DNA of 64,000 bases from Pseudocalidococcus sp964653145. Lineage in GTDB: Bacteria; Cyanobacteriota; Cyanobacteriia; Thermosynechococcales; Thermosynechococcaceae. The translations under genes and the position numbers were made by a program. Below are positions 18,076 to 27,112 of the stretch, one piece after another. The DNA is taken from NCBI GenBank assembly GCA_964653145.1, contig CAZZCG010000003.1:1-64000 (forward strand), in the 5' to 3' direction. Position 1 is the first letter of the stretch; every line of letters starts with the position of its first letter. The notes beneath the pieces were generated by a model. That model worked only from the letters and a program-made list of their open reading frames with translations, searched no databases and was not told the origin of the DNA.

Positions 18076-19464
18076 ATGTCTCGTCTGATTGCCCCTGAAG
18101 TGCATCACCTTGATCCCAAGCACAGCGCTCGCTTCCAGGCCCTACTAACCCTCCAAGCCATTGCCAAAGGAGCCTATGCCGATGTTGCCCTGGGCCGAGT
18201 TCTCCATCAATCTAATCTCACTGGAGCGGATCGGGGCCTGGTGACAGAATTGGTTTACGGAATTGTCCGGCGGCAACGAACTCTAGACACTCTGATTGAT
18301 CAGTTTTGCCGCCATCGTCAGCAACCTCTGAATCTGCGTTTGATTTTGCGCTTGGGCCTTTATCAACTGCGATATTCTGGCCAAATTCCAGCGGCGGCGG
18401 CGGTCAATACTTCGGTGGAGTTGGCAAAAGCTCTTGGGCTGGGAGGGTTGGCCGGAGTGGTTAATGGGGTTTTACGGGCCTACAGTCGTGCTGCCCAAGC
18501 ATCCGATCCCCTACCTGAGTCTAAAGATCCGGTCGAGACCCTTGGAATTCAGGCTAGCTTTCCCGATTGGCTTATCCAGGCCTGGTTAGAGCAGTTAGAC
18601 CTGTCTGAAACCCAAGCCCTTTGCGAGTTTTTTAATCACTCCCCCACCATCGACTTACGGATCAATCAACTCCAGGCCAAACTTGAAAGCGTAATTCAGA
18701 CTTTCTCTGCAGCAGGAATTACTGCTTTACCCCTCCAGAAGGTACCGGGGGCTGTTCGCTTGGCAACGGGTAGTGGGGCAATTCCTGAATTACCGGGGTA
18801 TGGAGCTGGCTGGTGGTCGGTGCAAGATGGGGCGGCCCAATTGGTAGGTCTGTTCGTGGATCCGCAGCCGGGGGAGATCATAATTGATGCCTGTGCGGCT
18901 CCGGGGGGAAAAACCACGCACCTAGCGGAACTAATGGGGGATCAGGGGCAGATTTTTGCCTTGGATCGCACCCCCAGCCGACTTAAAAAACTCCGCCAAA
19001 ATCAAGAACGACTCCAATTGCATTCCATTGAAATCCGAGCTTTAGATAGCAGCCAGCCTCAACCCAGCTTACCTCTAGCGGATCGGGTCTTAGTGGATGC
19101 TCCCTGTTCTGGCCTGGGAACCCTGCACCGCCATGCCGATGCCCGTTGGCGACAAACTCCGGCGACCCTCGCTGATCTGTCCCAACTCCAAGCTCAACTG
19201 CTACGAAACACAGCAACCTGGGTTAAGCCCGGCGGAATTTTGGTCTATGCCACCTGTAGCCTCCACCCCGCTGAAAACCAGGCCCAGATCCGGCAATTTC
19301 TTCAGGCTCATCCAGATTGGCAAATTGCGCCCCCACCGCCTAACTTTCCCTACCCGGAACTAGCTCACCCCGAGGGCTGGCTCCAGGCCTGGCCCCAACG
19401 ACATCAGATGGATGGTTTCTTCATGGTTCGACTGCAGCGCGCCAATAGGTCATTCCACCCATGA
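18076..19464 (+). CDS. rsmB: 16S rRNA (cytosine-967-C5)-methyltransferase
   Basis: RsmB (Sun/Fmu) methylates C967 of 16S rRNA. The 462-aa protein begins with a NusB-like RNA-binding domain (ARFQALLTLQAIAKGAYADV, LVYGIVRRQRTLD) and continues into a Rossmann methyltransferase. SAM-binding residues are in DACAAPGGKTTHLAELM; the two catalytic cysteines are in VDAPCSGLGTLHRH and YATCSLHPAENQ. The ATG at 18076 is chosen because the conserved N-terminus starts there; an upstream in-frame start at 18040 adds 12 unlikely residues. Its last 44 bp overlap the opposing CPBP protease gene. Confidence 0.95.
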   Translation: MSRLIAPEVHHLDPKHSARFQALLTLQAIAKGAYADVALGRVLHQSNLTGADRGLVTELVYGIVRRQRTLDTLIDQFCRHRQQPLNLRLILRLGLYQLRYSGQIPAAAAVNTSVELAKALGLGGLAGVVNGVLRAYSRAAQASDPLPESKDPVETLGIQASFPDWLIQAWLEQLDLSETQALCEFFNHSPTIDLRINQLQAKLESVIQTFSAAGITALPLQKVPGAVRLATGSGAIPELPGYGAGWWSVQDGAAQLVGLFVDPQPGEIIIDACAAPGGKTTHLAELMGDQGQIFALDRTPSRLKKLRQNQERLQLHSIEIRALDSSQPQPSLPLADRVLVDAPCSGLGTLHRHADARWRQTPATLADLSQLQAQLLRNTATWVKPGGILVYATCSLHPAENQAQIRQFLQAHPDWQIAPPPPNFPYPELAHPEGWLQAWPQRHQMDGFFMVRLQRANRSFHP

Positions 19465-20269
19465 AAACTAACAGCCCGATCCCCACCAGGCCCGCCAAGG
19501 GATTACCACCTAGGCCTGTCAGCCATTCAGGAGTATCCGCAGCGATCTCAACAAAGTTCCCGACATTCACCCAAAAATAACCCGCCACTAGGCCCCCGTG
19601 CAGGCCCATACTGAACCCCAAGCGGCCGTGACAAGCCTGTTTTGCCCAACCTAAAACCAAGCTAAGGAGAACCAGCCCTAAAAATTGCGGCGATGTGGCG
19701 ATGATGACATCTAGTGGACGGATGAAGTGTAGGGCAGCAAAAACCAAGGCCTGGATCAGAACAGCAGCATTGGGTTGATAGTCCAGTTCCAGCTCCTGCT
19801 GTAGCCAACCCCGAAAGAGCAACTCCTCGGCAAATCCCACCGCCAGGCCCAAAACACTGCCCTCGACAATGATCCAAACCCAGTTTGTGGGTAGGGGATT
19901 AAAGGTTGCCCAACCCAGGCCCCCAAAGACCCCAAAGAGCCCCATAATCAGGCCCAGACCCAGCAAACCACCCACCCCCATCTCTCGGCCAAATCGTCGA
20001 GAAATCACCAGTCCGTAGAATGTCCAAGGCAGGCGTTGGCGATGTACCCGTGTTCCCCAGAGGCGCAACAGCCCCATAAATCCGAGATAGAGCAACCCCA
20101 AATTTAGCCAACTGGCCGCTCCCCCCTCCCCCCACATCAGGAATATTGGAATTCCCCAGGGCAACCATAGGGACAGCAACAGCAGGATAAAGATGCCAAT
20201 ACGTGGCCAAGGTGACAGACGGCCAACTCGGCGGAAAAAATGATGAAAAAACTTATTCGTCAGGTTCAA
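19421..20269 (-). CDS. CPBP-family intramembrane metalloprotease
   Basis: A 282-aa membrane protein of the CAAX protease / bacteriocin-processing (Abi) family. About eight hydrophobic segments are visible. The signature motifs are present: EELLFRGWLQQEL, giving the EExxxR box, and ALHFIRP, with the second-motif His. Cyanobacterial members are mostly uncharacterised. The start is TTG at 20269, placed 17 bp inside the end of clpS, which suggests translational coupling to it. The 3' end overlaps rsmB by 44 bp tail to tail. Confidence 0.85.
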   Translation of the reverse strand: MNLTNKFFHHFFRRVGRLSPWPRIGIFILLLLSLWLPWGIPIFLMWGEGGAASWLNLGLLYLGFMGLLRLWGTRVHRQRLPWTFYGLVISRRFGREMGVGGLLGLGLIMGLFGVFGGLGWATFNPLPTNWVWIIVEGSVLGLAVGFAEELLFRGWLQQELELDYQPNAAVLIQALVFAALHFIRPLDVIIATSPQFLGLVLLSLVLGWAKQACHGRLGFSMGLHGGLVAGYFWVNVGNFVEIAADTPEWLTGLGGNPLAGLVGIGLLVFMGGMTYWRAAVEP

Positions 20270-20534
20270 TGGTGCTAGTCAATCCAGCCGCTTTTAAGGA
20301 CTCACAGTAAAACTCAGCATGCTCCAGAGCACAGGTAATGACTAGGGCCAGGCCATTGGTATGGGCCTCCATCATGATGTCCACGGCCTGGGGTTGAGTC
20401 AAACTCGGCACAGTTTTGAGCAAGGTTTCGACGACATGCTCCATCGAATTGAAATCGTCATTGTGGAGCAACACCCGATAGCGGGGCGCCAGTTTCCGCA
20501 CAGTGGATGTTTTTTCAATGGTTTGCACAGACAT
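20253..20534 (-). CDS. clpS: ATP-dependent Clp protease adaptor ClpS
   Basis: ClpS delivers N-degron substrates to the ClpAP/ClpCP protease. The 93-aa protein has the core RYRVLLHNDDFNSMEHVVETLL, with the NDDFNSMEHV substrate pocket, then TQPQAVDIMMEAHTNGLALV and ALEHAEFYCESL. The ATG at 20534 gives a typical size; a longer in-frame reading from 20627 adds 31 residues with no family resemblance. Cyanobacteria often have two ClpS paralogues, and this looks like the standard one. It overlaps the start of the CPBP protease gene. Confidence 0.93.
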   Translation of the reverse strand: MSVQTIEKTSTVRKLAPRYRVLLHNDDFNSMEHVVETLLKTVPSLTQPQAVDIMMEAHTNGLALVITCALEHAEFYCESLKAAGLTSTIEPDE

Positions 20535-20660
20535 CGTGACTGGGCCTCTCGACTTGGCAACATCTTTCTTTTCTCGTCCCCATATTTTAGCGCACGCCTC
20601 TTGAGGTTTTTTAATCTCTCCGCTCACACTAAGATCAAAGTGAAATGACTGGCAATCACA

Positions 20661-21125
20661 ATGTCTAGCTCTTTAATCACACCTGTCGCAAACAATGCAC
20701 CCCTCAGCCCAGGCCATGTGGTGATTTACGATGGCAACTGTAATTTGTGTGTCACCTTTGTTCAACTCTTAGAGCAATGGGATCGGGGACAGAAATTTTT
20801 CTATGTGCCGATGCAGGCGGAAACAACCCTGGCCCAATGGCAAATTACCCAAGCGCAGTGCCAGGCCGGAATGATTTTGTTGGATTTACAAAACCCTAGT
20901 CATTATGTTCAAGGCAGTACTGCCGCTGAGGAAATTTCCCGACTTCTGCCGATGGGACAGGTGGTGGTGGGGGTCTATCGGGCTTGGGCTGGTCTGAAAA
21001 ATCTTGGGGATGCCCTTTACGTTCAGGTACGGGATCATCGCTATGCATGGTTTGGAACGCGACGGCAAACCTATCACTCAGTCCATGGGCTAAATTCCTG
21101 CCAAGTATGTTCAGGGAAATTCTAG
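20661..21125 (+). CDS. DCC-family (DUF393) thiol-disulfide oxidoreductase-like protein
   Basis: A 154-aa protein with the DCC signature at the start of a thioredoxin-like domain: VIYDGNCNLC, where Cys27 and Cys30 form a CxxC. It continues with FFYVPMQAET, GMILLDLQNP, and the C-terminal YAWFGTRRQTY typical of the family. It also has two cysteines close to the end (SCQVCSGKF). The substrate is unknown. It is divergent from clpS with a 126-bp spacer. Confidence 0.85.
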   Translation: MSSSLITPVANNAPLSPGHVVIYDGNCNLCVTFVQLLEQWDRGQKFFYVPMQAETTLAQWQITQAQCQAGMILLDLQNPSHYVQGSTAAEEISRLLPMGQVVVGVYRAWAGLKNLGDALYVQVRDHRYAWFGTRRQTYHSVHGLNSCQVCSGKF

Positions 21126-21257
21126 GCCCGCGGTCAGATGTGCTGTCAAATATCAGATTTTCAAGAGTCCTGCTCGTGACTGTTTTTGGCACTGTTATGA
21201 TTCATCTCCGAGGGAAGTTGCTTTAACTCTCGGTTTTGTGAAAAAGCAGAATTTTGC

Positions 21258-23552
21258 TTAGGCGGGGTTAACGGGTTTTACTCTTGGCCAAAATGGAATT
21301 AAAGGCTGCCAACTCCGGCGTTTCAGTCGTCGCCAGGCCCGATAGAGTTCTGGAACATTAGCCACCTGATTCCCATAGCGCCAGGCCAAGTAGGCGGACG
21401 TAATCCGGTTCAGGGTCTGTTGGGTTTCAGCTGGGGCAAGCAGGGGTGATGGGTGCTGTTGTAGGGCCTGGAGATATTCCCAAGGGGTTTGACTGGGATG
21501 CTTAGGAATACCTTGAGTTGTCAGCCAATCGATCATCTCCTGATAGAGTCGGGCCATGGGGGGTAACTGGGCTAATCCTTGGTGATAGGTGAATCCCCGC
21601 CAGGTTTGCAGCCCCAGCCAGGCCAAGACAACCACCCCCAAGATAATCAGCAGGCCTTGAATCACGCCGCCAAACCCTTCTGAAAAAAGCCCCAAAAACC
21701 AGCGCCAGGCCTTGTCCAGTAGGGCAAAAATTCCGGCCAAGGCCCCGGTCACTGGAGAGGGCAACCAACCCGCCACCCACTGCCAAAACTGCTGCAAAAC
21801 CGTAAAGGTCTGATCAATCTCAATCGAAGCCGGATAGAGATCGTGGCCAGGGATGGGATCAAAGGTAAACCAGCCGTAGTTGGGAAAATAAACCTCAGTT
21901 AACGCGTAGGCATCGGTATTTTTGACGCTATACAGTCCGGTAAACGGATTAAACTCTCCAGTTCCCAGGCCCGTGACCAAGCGCGCCGGAATTCCCAGAC
22001 TCCGCACCATTAGGGTTAAAACCGTGGAAAAGTGATCGGGATAGCCGCCCTCGGTTGTGAGAAAGGCAGTGGCTAGATCTTGACCGGGCTCCAAAACTGG
22101 AAAATCAGGTTGAAGTTGATAGCCTTGCTTTAGGGCCTGGGTTAGCCATAACACTTGTTCGTAGGGATTGGTGCGGGGGGTTTCGGCTTTCGCTAACAGG
22201 GCCTGGGCCTGGGCTTTTAAGACTGGAGCAATCTCAGGCGGGATTTGCAGGTATAGCTCTCGATTGATCAAGTTATACTCTCGCCCCGCTTGGCCAAGGA
22301 GAGTTCGGTCACGAATGGGCACTTGGGAAATCACGCTATAGGTCAGGCCATCGGGAAGTGTCAGGGGGGCGCGAATTCCACCTTCTGGGTCAAAGGCAAT
22401 TTCCTGGGTCGGGAAAAACACCTGCTCGGCCTGGGCCAAATTGGGAATCAGATTGGTAAATTCCGAAAGGACGGTATAGGTCTGAATAATTTCTTTACTG
22501 TTTTGGCGGGGATTGTTGTGGGGAATCGTAAATCGATAACTCCAGACCGGGCGTTGCAGAATTTCTGCCTCCTCATTTCGGCTGACCCGCCATCCCTGGC
22601 CCGTGTATTCGTCAAAGGCCATGACCCGCCAATAGCCTGGGGCCTGGGAACGGACTCGGAGGATTTCCTTGGGAATCAGTTCACCCCGGAGATTTTGATT
22701 GATTTCACTACCAAAGCCGTAGTAAAAATCTGGACTGAAGACGACCTCACCGAGATCTCCATCCCCGCCAACCCCAGAGCCAATGCCCCCCGGCCGGTTG
22801 CCGACATAACCAGGGTTTGTAATCCGGGCCTGGTCAAATTCCCCTTGAATCTCGATGTTGGCACTGACGGGTAAATTACGAATTTGGTAGCCAGGTAAGC
22901 GGGGCAAAAAGGCAAACACCACCATCCCCAGGCCAACCACCAATGCCAACGTGACAAACCATTGCCGACTCACGGTTTTCAAATGTCGCCGCGAAAATCC
23001 CAAGTTCCGGAGTGTTTGCGAGACCAGACCCAGTCGTGAGCGGTAATCCAAAACTAGGACGGGCAAAGCCACGGCTAAGAATAGTAATAAAAAAGCCCCA
23101 AACAGCATCGTTTGACTTAAGGTGGCGGCAACCCCAATCAAAATTAAGGCAATCACCATCGAATAGCCCAAGTCTTTCCGGCGGGGGAGGTCAAAACTGT
23201 GGAGGACTTGGAGTTGAATTAAGAGGGCGGTCAATAGCAGCCGAGAATCTTGACTAAACCGGGATAACTGCCCCAGAAATACCCCTAGGGCGACGATCAT
23301 TCCCATGGCAATAAAAAACTTTGCGACCACATTGGCCTGGCGCCGCACCCGCCAACTCCAAAACCCGCCAGCAATACTCAGGGGAATTGCCCAAACGCTA
23401 TTAGTGGTTTCTGCGGCAATATCGGTGGCAATAATCCCGACAATTACTAGTAACTGCACCATCATCCGCAGCGGCAGAGAATCTTCCACCTCGCGTTTTT
23501 CCGATTGGGTAATCGGGGGCAATGGCAATTTTGGTAATTTCAACTTAGTCAT
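21258..23552 (-). CDS. TgpA-like membrane protein with degenerate transglutaminase domain
   Basis: A 764-aa protein. Five to six transmembrane helices occupy residues 30-215, then comes a periplasmic DUF3488-like region, a transglutaminase-core-like domain at about 460-570, another membrane segment near 610-650, and a cytoplasmic DUF4129-like tail (MARLYQEMIDWLTTQGIPKH). This is the TgpA layout. The usual catalytic triad is not intact: the segment that carries Cys in active enzymes reads GYPDHFS, with Pro505 at the Cys position, and the His of HAWVEVY is replaced by Tyr549 in YALTEVY. Only the Asp of FDPIPG (D565) remains. It is probably a non-catalytic relative. Confidence 0.85.
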   Translation of the reverse strand: MTKLKLPKLPLPPITQSEKREVEDSLPLRMMVQLLVIVGIIATDIAAETTNSVWAIPLSIAGGFWSWRVRRQANVVAKFFIAMGMIVALGVFLGQLSRFSQDSRLLLTALLIQLQVLHSFDLPRRKDLGYSMVIALILIGVAATLSQTMLFGAFLLLFLAVALPVLVLDYRSRLGLVSQTLRNLGFSRRHLKTVSRQWFVTLALVVGLGMVVFAFLPRLPGYQIRNLPVSANIEIQGEFDQARITNPGYVGNRPGGIGSGVGGDGDLGEVVFSPDFYYGFGSEINQNLRGELIPKEILRVRSQAPGYWRVMAFDEYTGQGWRVSRNEEAEILQRPVWSYRFTIPHNNPRQNSKEIIQTYTVLSEFTNLIPNLAQAEQVFFPTQEIAFDPEGGIRAPLTLPDGLTYSVISQVPIRDRTLLGQAGREYNLINRELYLQIPPEIAPVLKAQAQALLAKAETPRTNPYEQVLWLTQALKQGYQLQPDFPVLEPGQDLATAFLTTEGGYPDHFSTVLTLMVRSLGIPARLVTGLGTGEFNPFTGLYSVKNTDAYALTEVYFPNYGWFTFDPIPGHDLYPASIEIDQTFTVLQQFWQWVAGWLPSPVTGALAGIFALLDKAWRWFLGLFSEGFGGVIQGLLIILGVVVLAWLGLQTWRGFTYHQGLAQLPPMARLYQEMIDWLTTQGIPKHPSQTPWEYLQALQQHPSPLLAPAETQQTLNRITSAYLAWRYGNQVANVPELYRAWRRLKRRSWQPLIPFWPRVKPVNPA

Positions 23553-23582
23553 GACTGATGCCTTTGCCCATCGCTGCGTTGC

Positions 23583-23993
23583 CTAATCGCCATACTCCTC
23601 GAGAAAAAATAGGAAATCCCTTAAGGCTTCTCGGTTGGTGGGGTTGGGGTCGAGTTGATACCGTATTTGGAGAATAGTGCATCGAGTTTGGATTCGAGCT
23701 CGGCGAGCCGTTTGTTCTCGTTCTTCAGCCGCTCGGTCTCGTTCTTGATCTGCTTCGTCCTTAGCTTGTGCTCTTTCGTTCGTTGCTCGATTTCCAGCGT
23801 GCCACTCAAGGCCGAGATTAACCACCAAAGCCGTTGACCCCAGGCCAAATGCCAAGAGACTCCATTGTTGGAGGGTGAGGCCAATTCCGGGGAAGGGGGT
23901 GGAGTCTGTATTGCCATAGAACCTCAACAGTGCTGCCAACGCATACAAAAACGTGACCAATGCCTTGGGCAGAATCGCCAAAAAACTCAGCAT
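23583..23993 (-). CDS. Small membrane-anchored coiled-coil protein, unrecognised
   Basis: A 136-aa protein with hydrophobic segments at about 4-24 and 42-62, then a highly charged Glu/Arg/Ala stretch (NERAQAKDEADQERDRAAEE) predicted to be a coiled coil. The tail is TILQIRYQLDPNPTNREALRDFLFFLEEYGD, in two halves around residue 117. I do not recognise a named family, though the layout recalls small cyanobacterial hypothetical proteins. The same DNA carries a 98-aa alternative frame (23621-23917, minus strand) that is also coiled-coil-like; I favour this frame for its membrane segments and natural C-terminus. It lies 30 bp upstream of the TgpA-like gene and may be cotranscribed. Confidence 0.55.
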   Translation of the reverse strand: MLSFLAILPKALVTFLYALAALLRFYGNTDSTPFPGIGLTLQQWSLLAFGLGSTALVVNLGLEWHAGNRATNERAQAKDEADQERDRAAEEREQTARRARIQTRCTILQIRYQLDPNPTNREALRDFLFFLEEYGD

Positions 23994-24122
23994 GGCTTCA
24001 GTCTAGCGAATTGACTGGTGGGCGCAACCTAATGCGTAGTGGTTCAACGGACCTGGGAGACTTTGAACTGACTTAGCTTAGTAAGTTCCGGACAAAGCCC
24101 CCCACTAACTCAGAAAATCCAG

Positions 24123-25325
24123 TTAGGCATCATCCAGGGCCGCAACCCCAGGTAGGACTTTCCCTTCCAATAACTCCAGGCTGGCCCCGCCCCCGGTGGA
24201 AATGTGACTCATTTGATCGGCCACGCCAACTTTTTCGACCGCCGCCACGGAATCTCCGCCGCCAATGATCGTGCAAACTCCGGTGTGGGTCAATTCCGCC
24301 AACGTCCGGGCAATGGCTTCTGTTCCCACGGCAAATTTATCAAACTCGAACACCCCCATCGGGCCATTCCAGATCACGGTTTTGCAGTCTTTCAGAGTCG
24401 CTTGGAAGGTTGCCACACTGTCGGGGCCAATATCCAACCCCATCCAGCCGTCGGGAATTGCAGTTACGGGAACGGTCTGGGCATTGGCGTCGGCGGCAAA
24501 GGCATCGGCCACGACAACATCGGTAGGCAAGAGCAATTTCACCCCCCGTTCCTTGGCTTTGGCGGATAAAGCGGTGGCCAGCTCCAGTTTGTCGGCTTCC
24601 ACTAAGGATTTACCCACGCTCAATCCCTGGGCCTGGAAGAAGGTGAAAATCATCCCGCCACCGAGAATTAGGATATCTACCTTATCTAAGAGGGTTTCAA
24701 TAACCCCAATCTTGGAGGAGACTTTTGACCCCCCAACAATGGCAGCCAAGGGCCGACGGGGATTTTCAATGGCGTTTTGCAAATATTCCAGTTCTTTTTC
24801 CATCAACAGACCTGAGACACAGGGGCTGAGGTATGGGGTGACTCCAGCCGTGGACGCGTGGGCTCGATGTGCGGTACCAAAGGCATCGTTCACATAGACC
24901 TCCGCGACAGATGCCAGTTTTTGGGCAAATTCCGGGTCGTTCTTCTCTTCTTCAGGGTAGAACCGGACATTTTCCAAGAGGGTGACTTGACCGGGCTCCA
25001 TGGCCTGGCAGTGGGCCGTTACCGCCTCCCCAATACAGTCATCCAATTTACTAACGGTTTGCCCCAGCAGTTCTCCCAGACGAACAGCCACAGGATTTAA
25101 GCGGAGTTTTTCTGTAACTCCTTTGGGCCGACCAAAGTGACTAACGAGAATGACTTTTGCCCCTTTGGCGGTCAAATTTTCAATGGTGGGTAGTGCCGCC
25201 CGTATCCGCGTGTCATCCGTAATCTTGCCCGTGTCGTCGAGGGGAACATTGAAATCGGCCCGCACTAAGACCCGTTTCCCCGCTAAATCAGAGGTTGTTA
25301 AATCTGCTAATGTTTTTTTTGACAC
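24123..25325 (-). CDS. pgk: Phosphoglycerate kinase
   Basis: Transfers phosphate between 1,3-bisphosphoglycerate and ADP in glycolysis, and in reverse in the Calvin cycle. The 400-aa monomer is full length: RVLVRADFNVPLD at the N-terminus, LVSHFGRPKG, ENVRFYPEEEKNDPEFA, then the C-terminal nucleotide domain with GGSKVSSKIGV, WNGPMGVFE and the GGGDSVAAVEK loop. The start is a GTG at 25325 preceded by GGAG; the family N-terminus begins there. It is divergent from the universal stress protein gene. Confidence 0.97.
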   Translation of the reverse strand: MSKKTLADLTTSDLAGKRVLVRADFNVPLDDTGKITDDTRIRAALPTIENLTAKGAKVILVSHFGRPKGVTEKLRLNPVAVRLGELLGQTVSKLDDCIGEAVTAHCQAMEPGQVTLLENVRFYPEEEKNDPEFAQKLASVAEVYVNDAFGTAHRAHASTAGVTPYLSPCVSGLLMEKELEYLQNAIENPRRPLAAIVGGSKVSSKIGVIETLLDKVDILILGGGMIFTFFQAQGLSVGKSLVEADKLELATALSAKAKERGVKLLLPTDVVVADAFAADANAQTVPVTAIPDGWMGLDIGPDSVATFQATLKDCKTVIWNGPMGVFEFDKFAVGTEAIARTLAELTHTGVCTIIGGGDSVAAVEKVGVADQMSHISTGGGASLELLEGKVLPGVAALDDA

Positions 25326-25505
25326 GGTTTTTGACTCCTAATCTGCGTTGCGTTTGCAAGGATGACATTGACCTGAACCCAGGCCTGGGGGAGGAGAAGC
25401 ATAAGACAATGACATTAGCGGCTTAACCAAAATCTTGTCCCGTTGCCGTATCCAATCTTACCGAAGTGCGTACCCTGACAGATTATTCTATGGAGATTCC
25501 AGGCC

Positions 25506-25892
25506 ATGTTTAAGCGGATCCTATTTCCCGTTGATCGCAGTCGTGACACCCAGGATGCGGCCGAAACGGTCATTCAACTCAGCCAGTTTTGTCAAGGGCA
25601 GTTGTGGTTACTGGCGGTGCAAGAGGGTGAGCCCAACCCAGAAACAACCCAGGCCATTGATGGATTTCTAGCTCAACTTCAAGAAGGGTTTTCCAGTCAA
25701 GGCTTGTCTACGGAGGTGTTGCAGCGCCAGGGAATTCCCGCCTTTGTGATCTGTGATGTGGCGGACGAGCTGGGGGTGGACTTAATTGTCATGGGCTGTC
25801 GGGGTATTGGTCTAACTCAAGAAGGGGTGAATGAAAGTGTGAGTAATCGGGTGATTAACTTAGCCCCCTGTCCCGTGCTGGTGGTGCCCTAG
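25506..25892 (+). CDS. Universal stress protein (UspA family)
   Basis: A single-domain 128-aa Usp. It has the N-terminal FKRILFPVDRSRD strand with the ATP-contacting Asp and the C-terminal nucleotide loop MGCRGIGLTQEGVNESVSNRV, close to the G-x2-G-x9-G-S/T pattern although the second part is less regular. A final strand CPVLVVP completes the fold. A GGAG stands about 10 bases before the ATG. It may bind ATP or AMP. It lies between pgk and argC, with no evidence for a specific partner. Confidence 0.9.
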   Translation: MFKRILFPVDRSRDTQDAAETVIQLSQFCQGQLWLLAVQEGEPNPETTQAIDGFLAQLQEGFSSQGLSTEVLQRQGIPAFVICDVADELGVDLIVMGCRGIGLTQEGVNESVSNRVINLAPCPVLVVP

Positions 25893-25917
25893 GTTGCCTA
25901 AGCCTTTCCTTGACGCT

Positions 25918-26973
25918 CTAGGGGTAAAAGGCCAGTTGGGGTAATCCCAAGGTTTCTAACCAACCGGACATCAAATTCAGACATTGGACTGCTTGCCCTG
26001 CCTGGCCTTTCATCAGGTTATCAATGGCGGACATGATAATAACTCTGCCCGTGCGCTCATCCACCTCAATGCCGATGTAGCAGAGGTTTGTCCCACAAGC
26101 CCACTTAGTTTGGGGATAGATGCCCGGCGGTAAAATTTTCACCCAGGGGGAGTTCCGATAAAAAGCTTGGTAAATCGTGATTAAATCTTCCCGCACCAGG
26201 CCTGGATCCCGTAACGTCCCATAAATCGTGGCTAAAATTCCCCGGGGCATCGGGATTAGGTGGGGCGTAAACTGCACTTGCACCGACTGACCGGCCAGAT
26301 CACTACAAATCTGCTCAATTTCCGGGGTGTGACGGTGTCGGGCTACTCCATAGGCTCCCAAGGAGGCATCCGCTTCAGCTAAAAGGAGGTTGATTTTCCC
26401 TTGACGACCACCGCCTGAAGTTCCTGATTTGGCGTCAATAATTAGGGTTTCCGGCAAGACCAGGCCCTGCTTGAGTAACGGTGAAATCCCCAACAAACTC
26501 GCCGTTGGATAACAACCTGGACAACCGACTAAACTGGCACTGCGAATTTTGTCACGATAGAGTTCCGGTAAGCCATACACGGCCTGGGCTGCAAGTTGAT
26601 CATCTTGACGTTCAGTTCCGTACCATTGGCGGTAGGTGGCTAAATTCCCAAAGCGAAAGTCCGCCGAGAGATCCAGAACTTTACAGCCTTTTTCTAAAAG
26701 CGGTTGGGCAATATTTAAAGCCAGGCCATTGGGCAGTGATAAGAATACCACCTGGGCTTTGGAGGCAATTAAATCCACATCGACGGGTTCAACAGTTAAA
26801 TCAACACAATGGAACAGATGGGGGTACAGGTCGCTGTAGGGTTTACCCGCACTGCCTTCACCGCCCAGATAGGTAATTTCTGTGTGGGGATGTTCCATTA
26901 GCAGCCGGACAAGTTGCACCCCGCCATAGCCTGATGCGCCGACAATGGCCACGGATACTGTTTCTTGATTCAT
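25918..26973 (-). CDS. argC: N-acetyl-gamma-glutamyl-phosphate reductase
   Basis: Third step of arginine synthesis: NADPH-dependent reduction of N-acetylglutamyl phosphate to the semialdehyde. The 351-aa protein shows the NADP-binding VAIVGASGYGGVQLVRLL, the catalytic Cys in VGCPGCYPT, DAKSGTSGGGR, RHRHTPEIEQ and HLIPMPRGILATIY. The ATG at 26973 is selected over an earlier in-frame start at 26991 that adds six residues before the conserved N-terminus. It is divergent from ribBA across a 139-bp spacer. Confidence 0.97.
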   Translation of the reverse strand: MNQETVSVAIVGASGYGGVQLVRLLMEHPHTEITYLGGEGSAGKPYSDLYPHLFHCVDLTVEPVDVDLIASKAQVVFLSLPNGLALNIAQPLLEKGCKVLDLSADFRFGNLATYRQWYGTERQDDQLAAQAVYGLPELYRDKIRSASLVGCPGCYPTASLLGISPLLKQGLVLPETLIIDAKSGTSGGGRQGKINLLLAEADASLGAYGVARHRHTPEIEQICSDLAGQSVQVQFTPHLIPMPRGILATIYGTLRDPGLVREDLITIYQAFYRNSPWVKILPPGIYPQTKWACGTNLCYIGIEVDERTGRVIIMSAIDNLMKGQAGQAVQCLNLMSGWLETLGLPQLAFYP

Positions 26974-27112
26974 GATCCCCCGACTCCCCACGATGTCCTG
27001 GCAAGGCTTGGCTGTTGAGATAACTCTGCTAACGATAGCAAAACCACTCAGGAAAACGGCTAAGATTGGATCAGTTAGTTGTTAAGAAATTTTACAAATT
27101 TTCAGATCCGCT

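Noticed and set aside
26974..27112. Possible FMN riboswitch before ribBA.
   Set aside because: The spacer is only 139 bp, is shared with divergent argC, and lacks the conserved RFN-element blocks.
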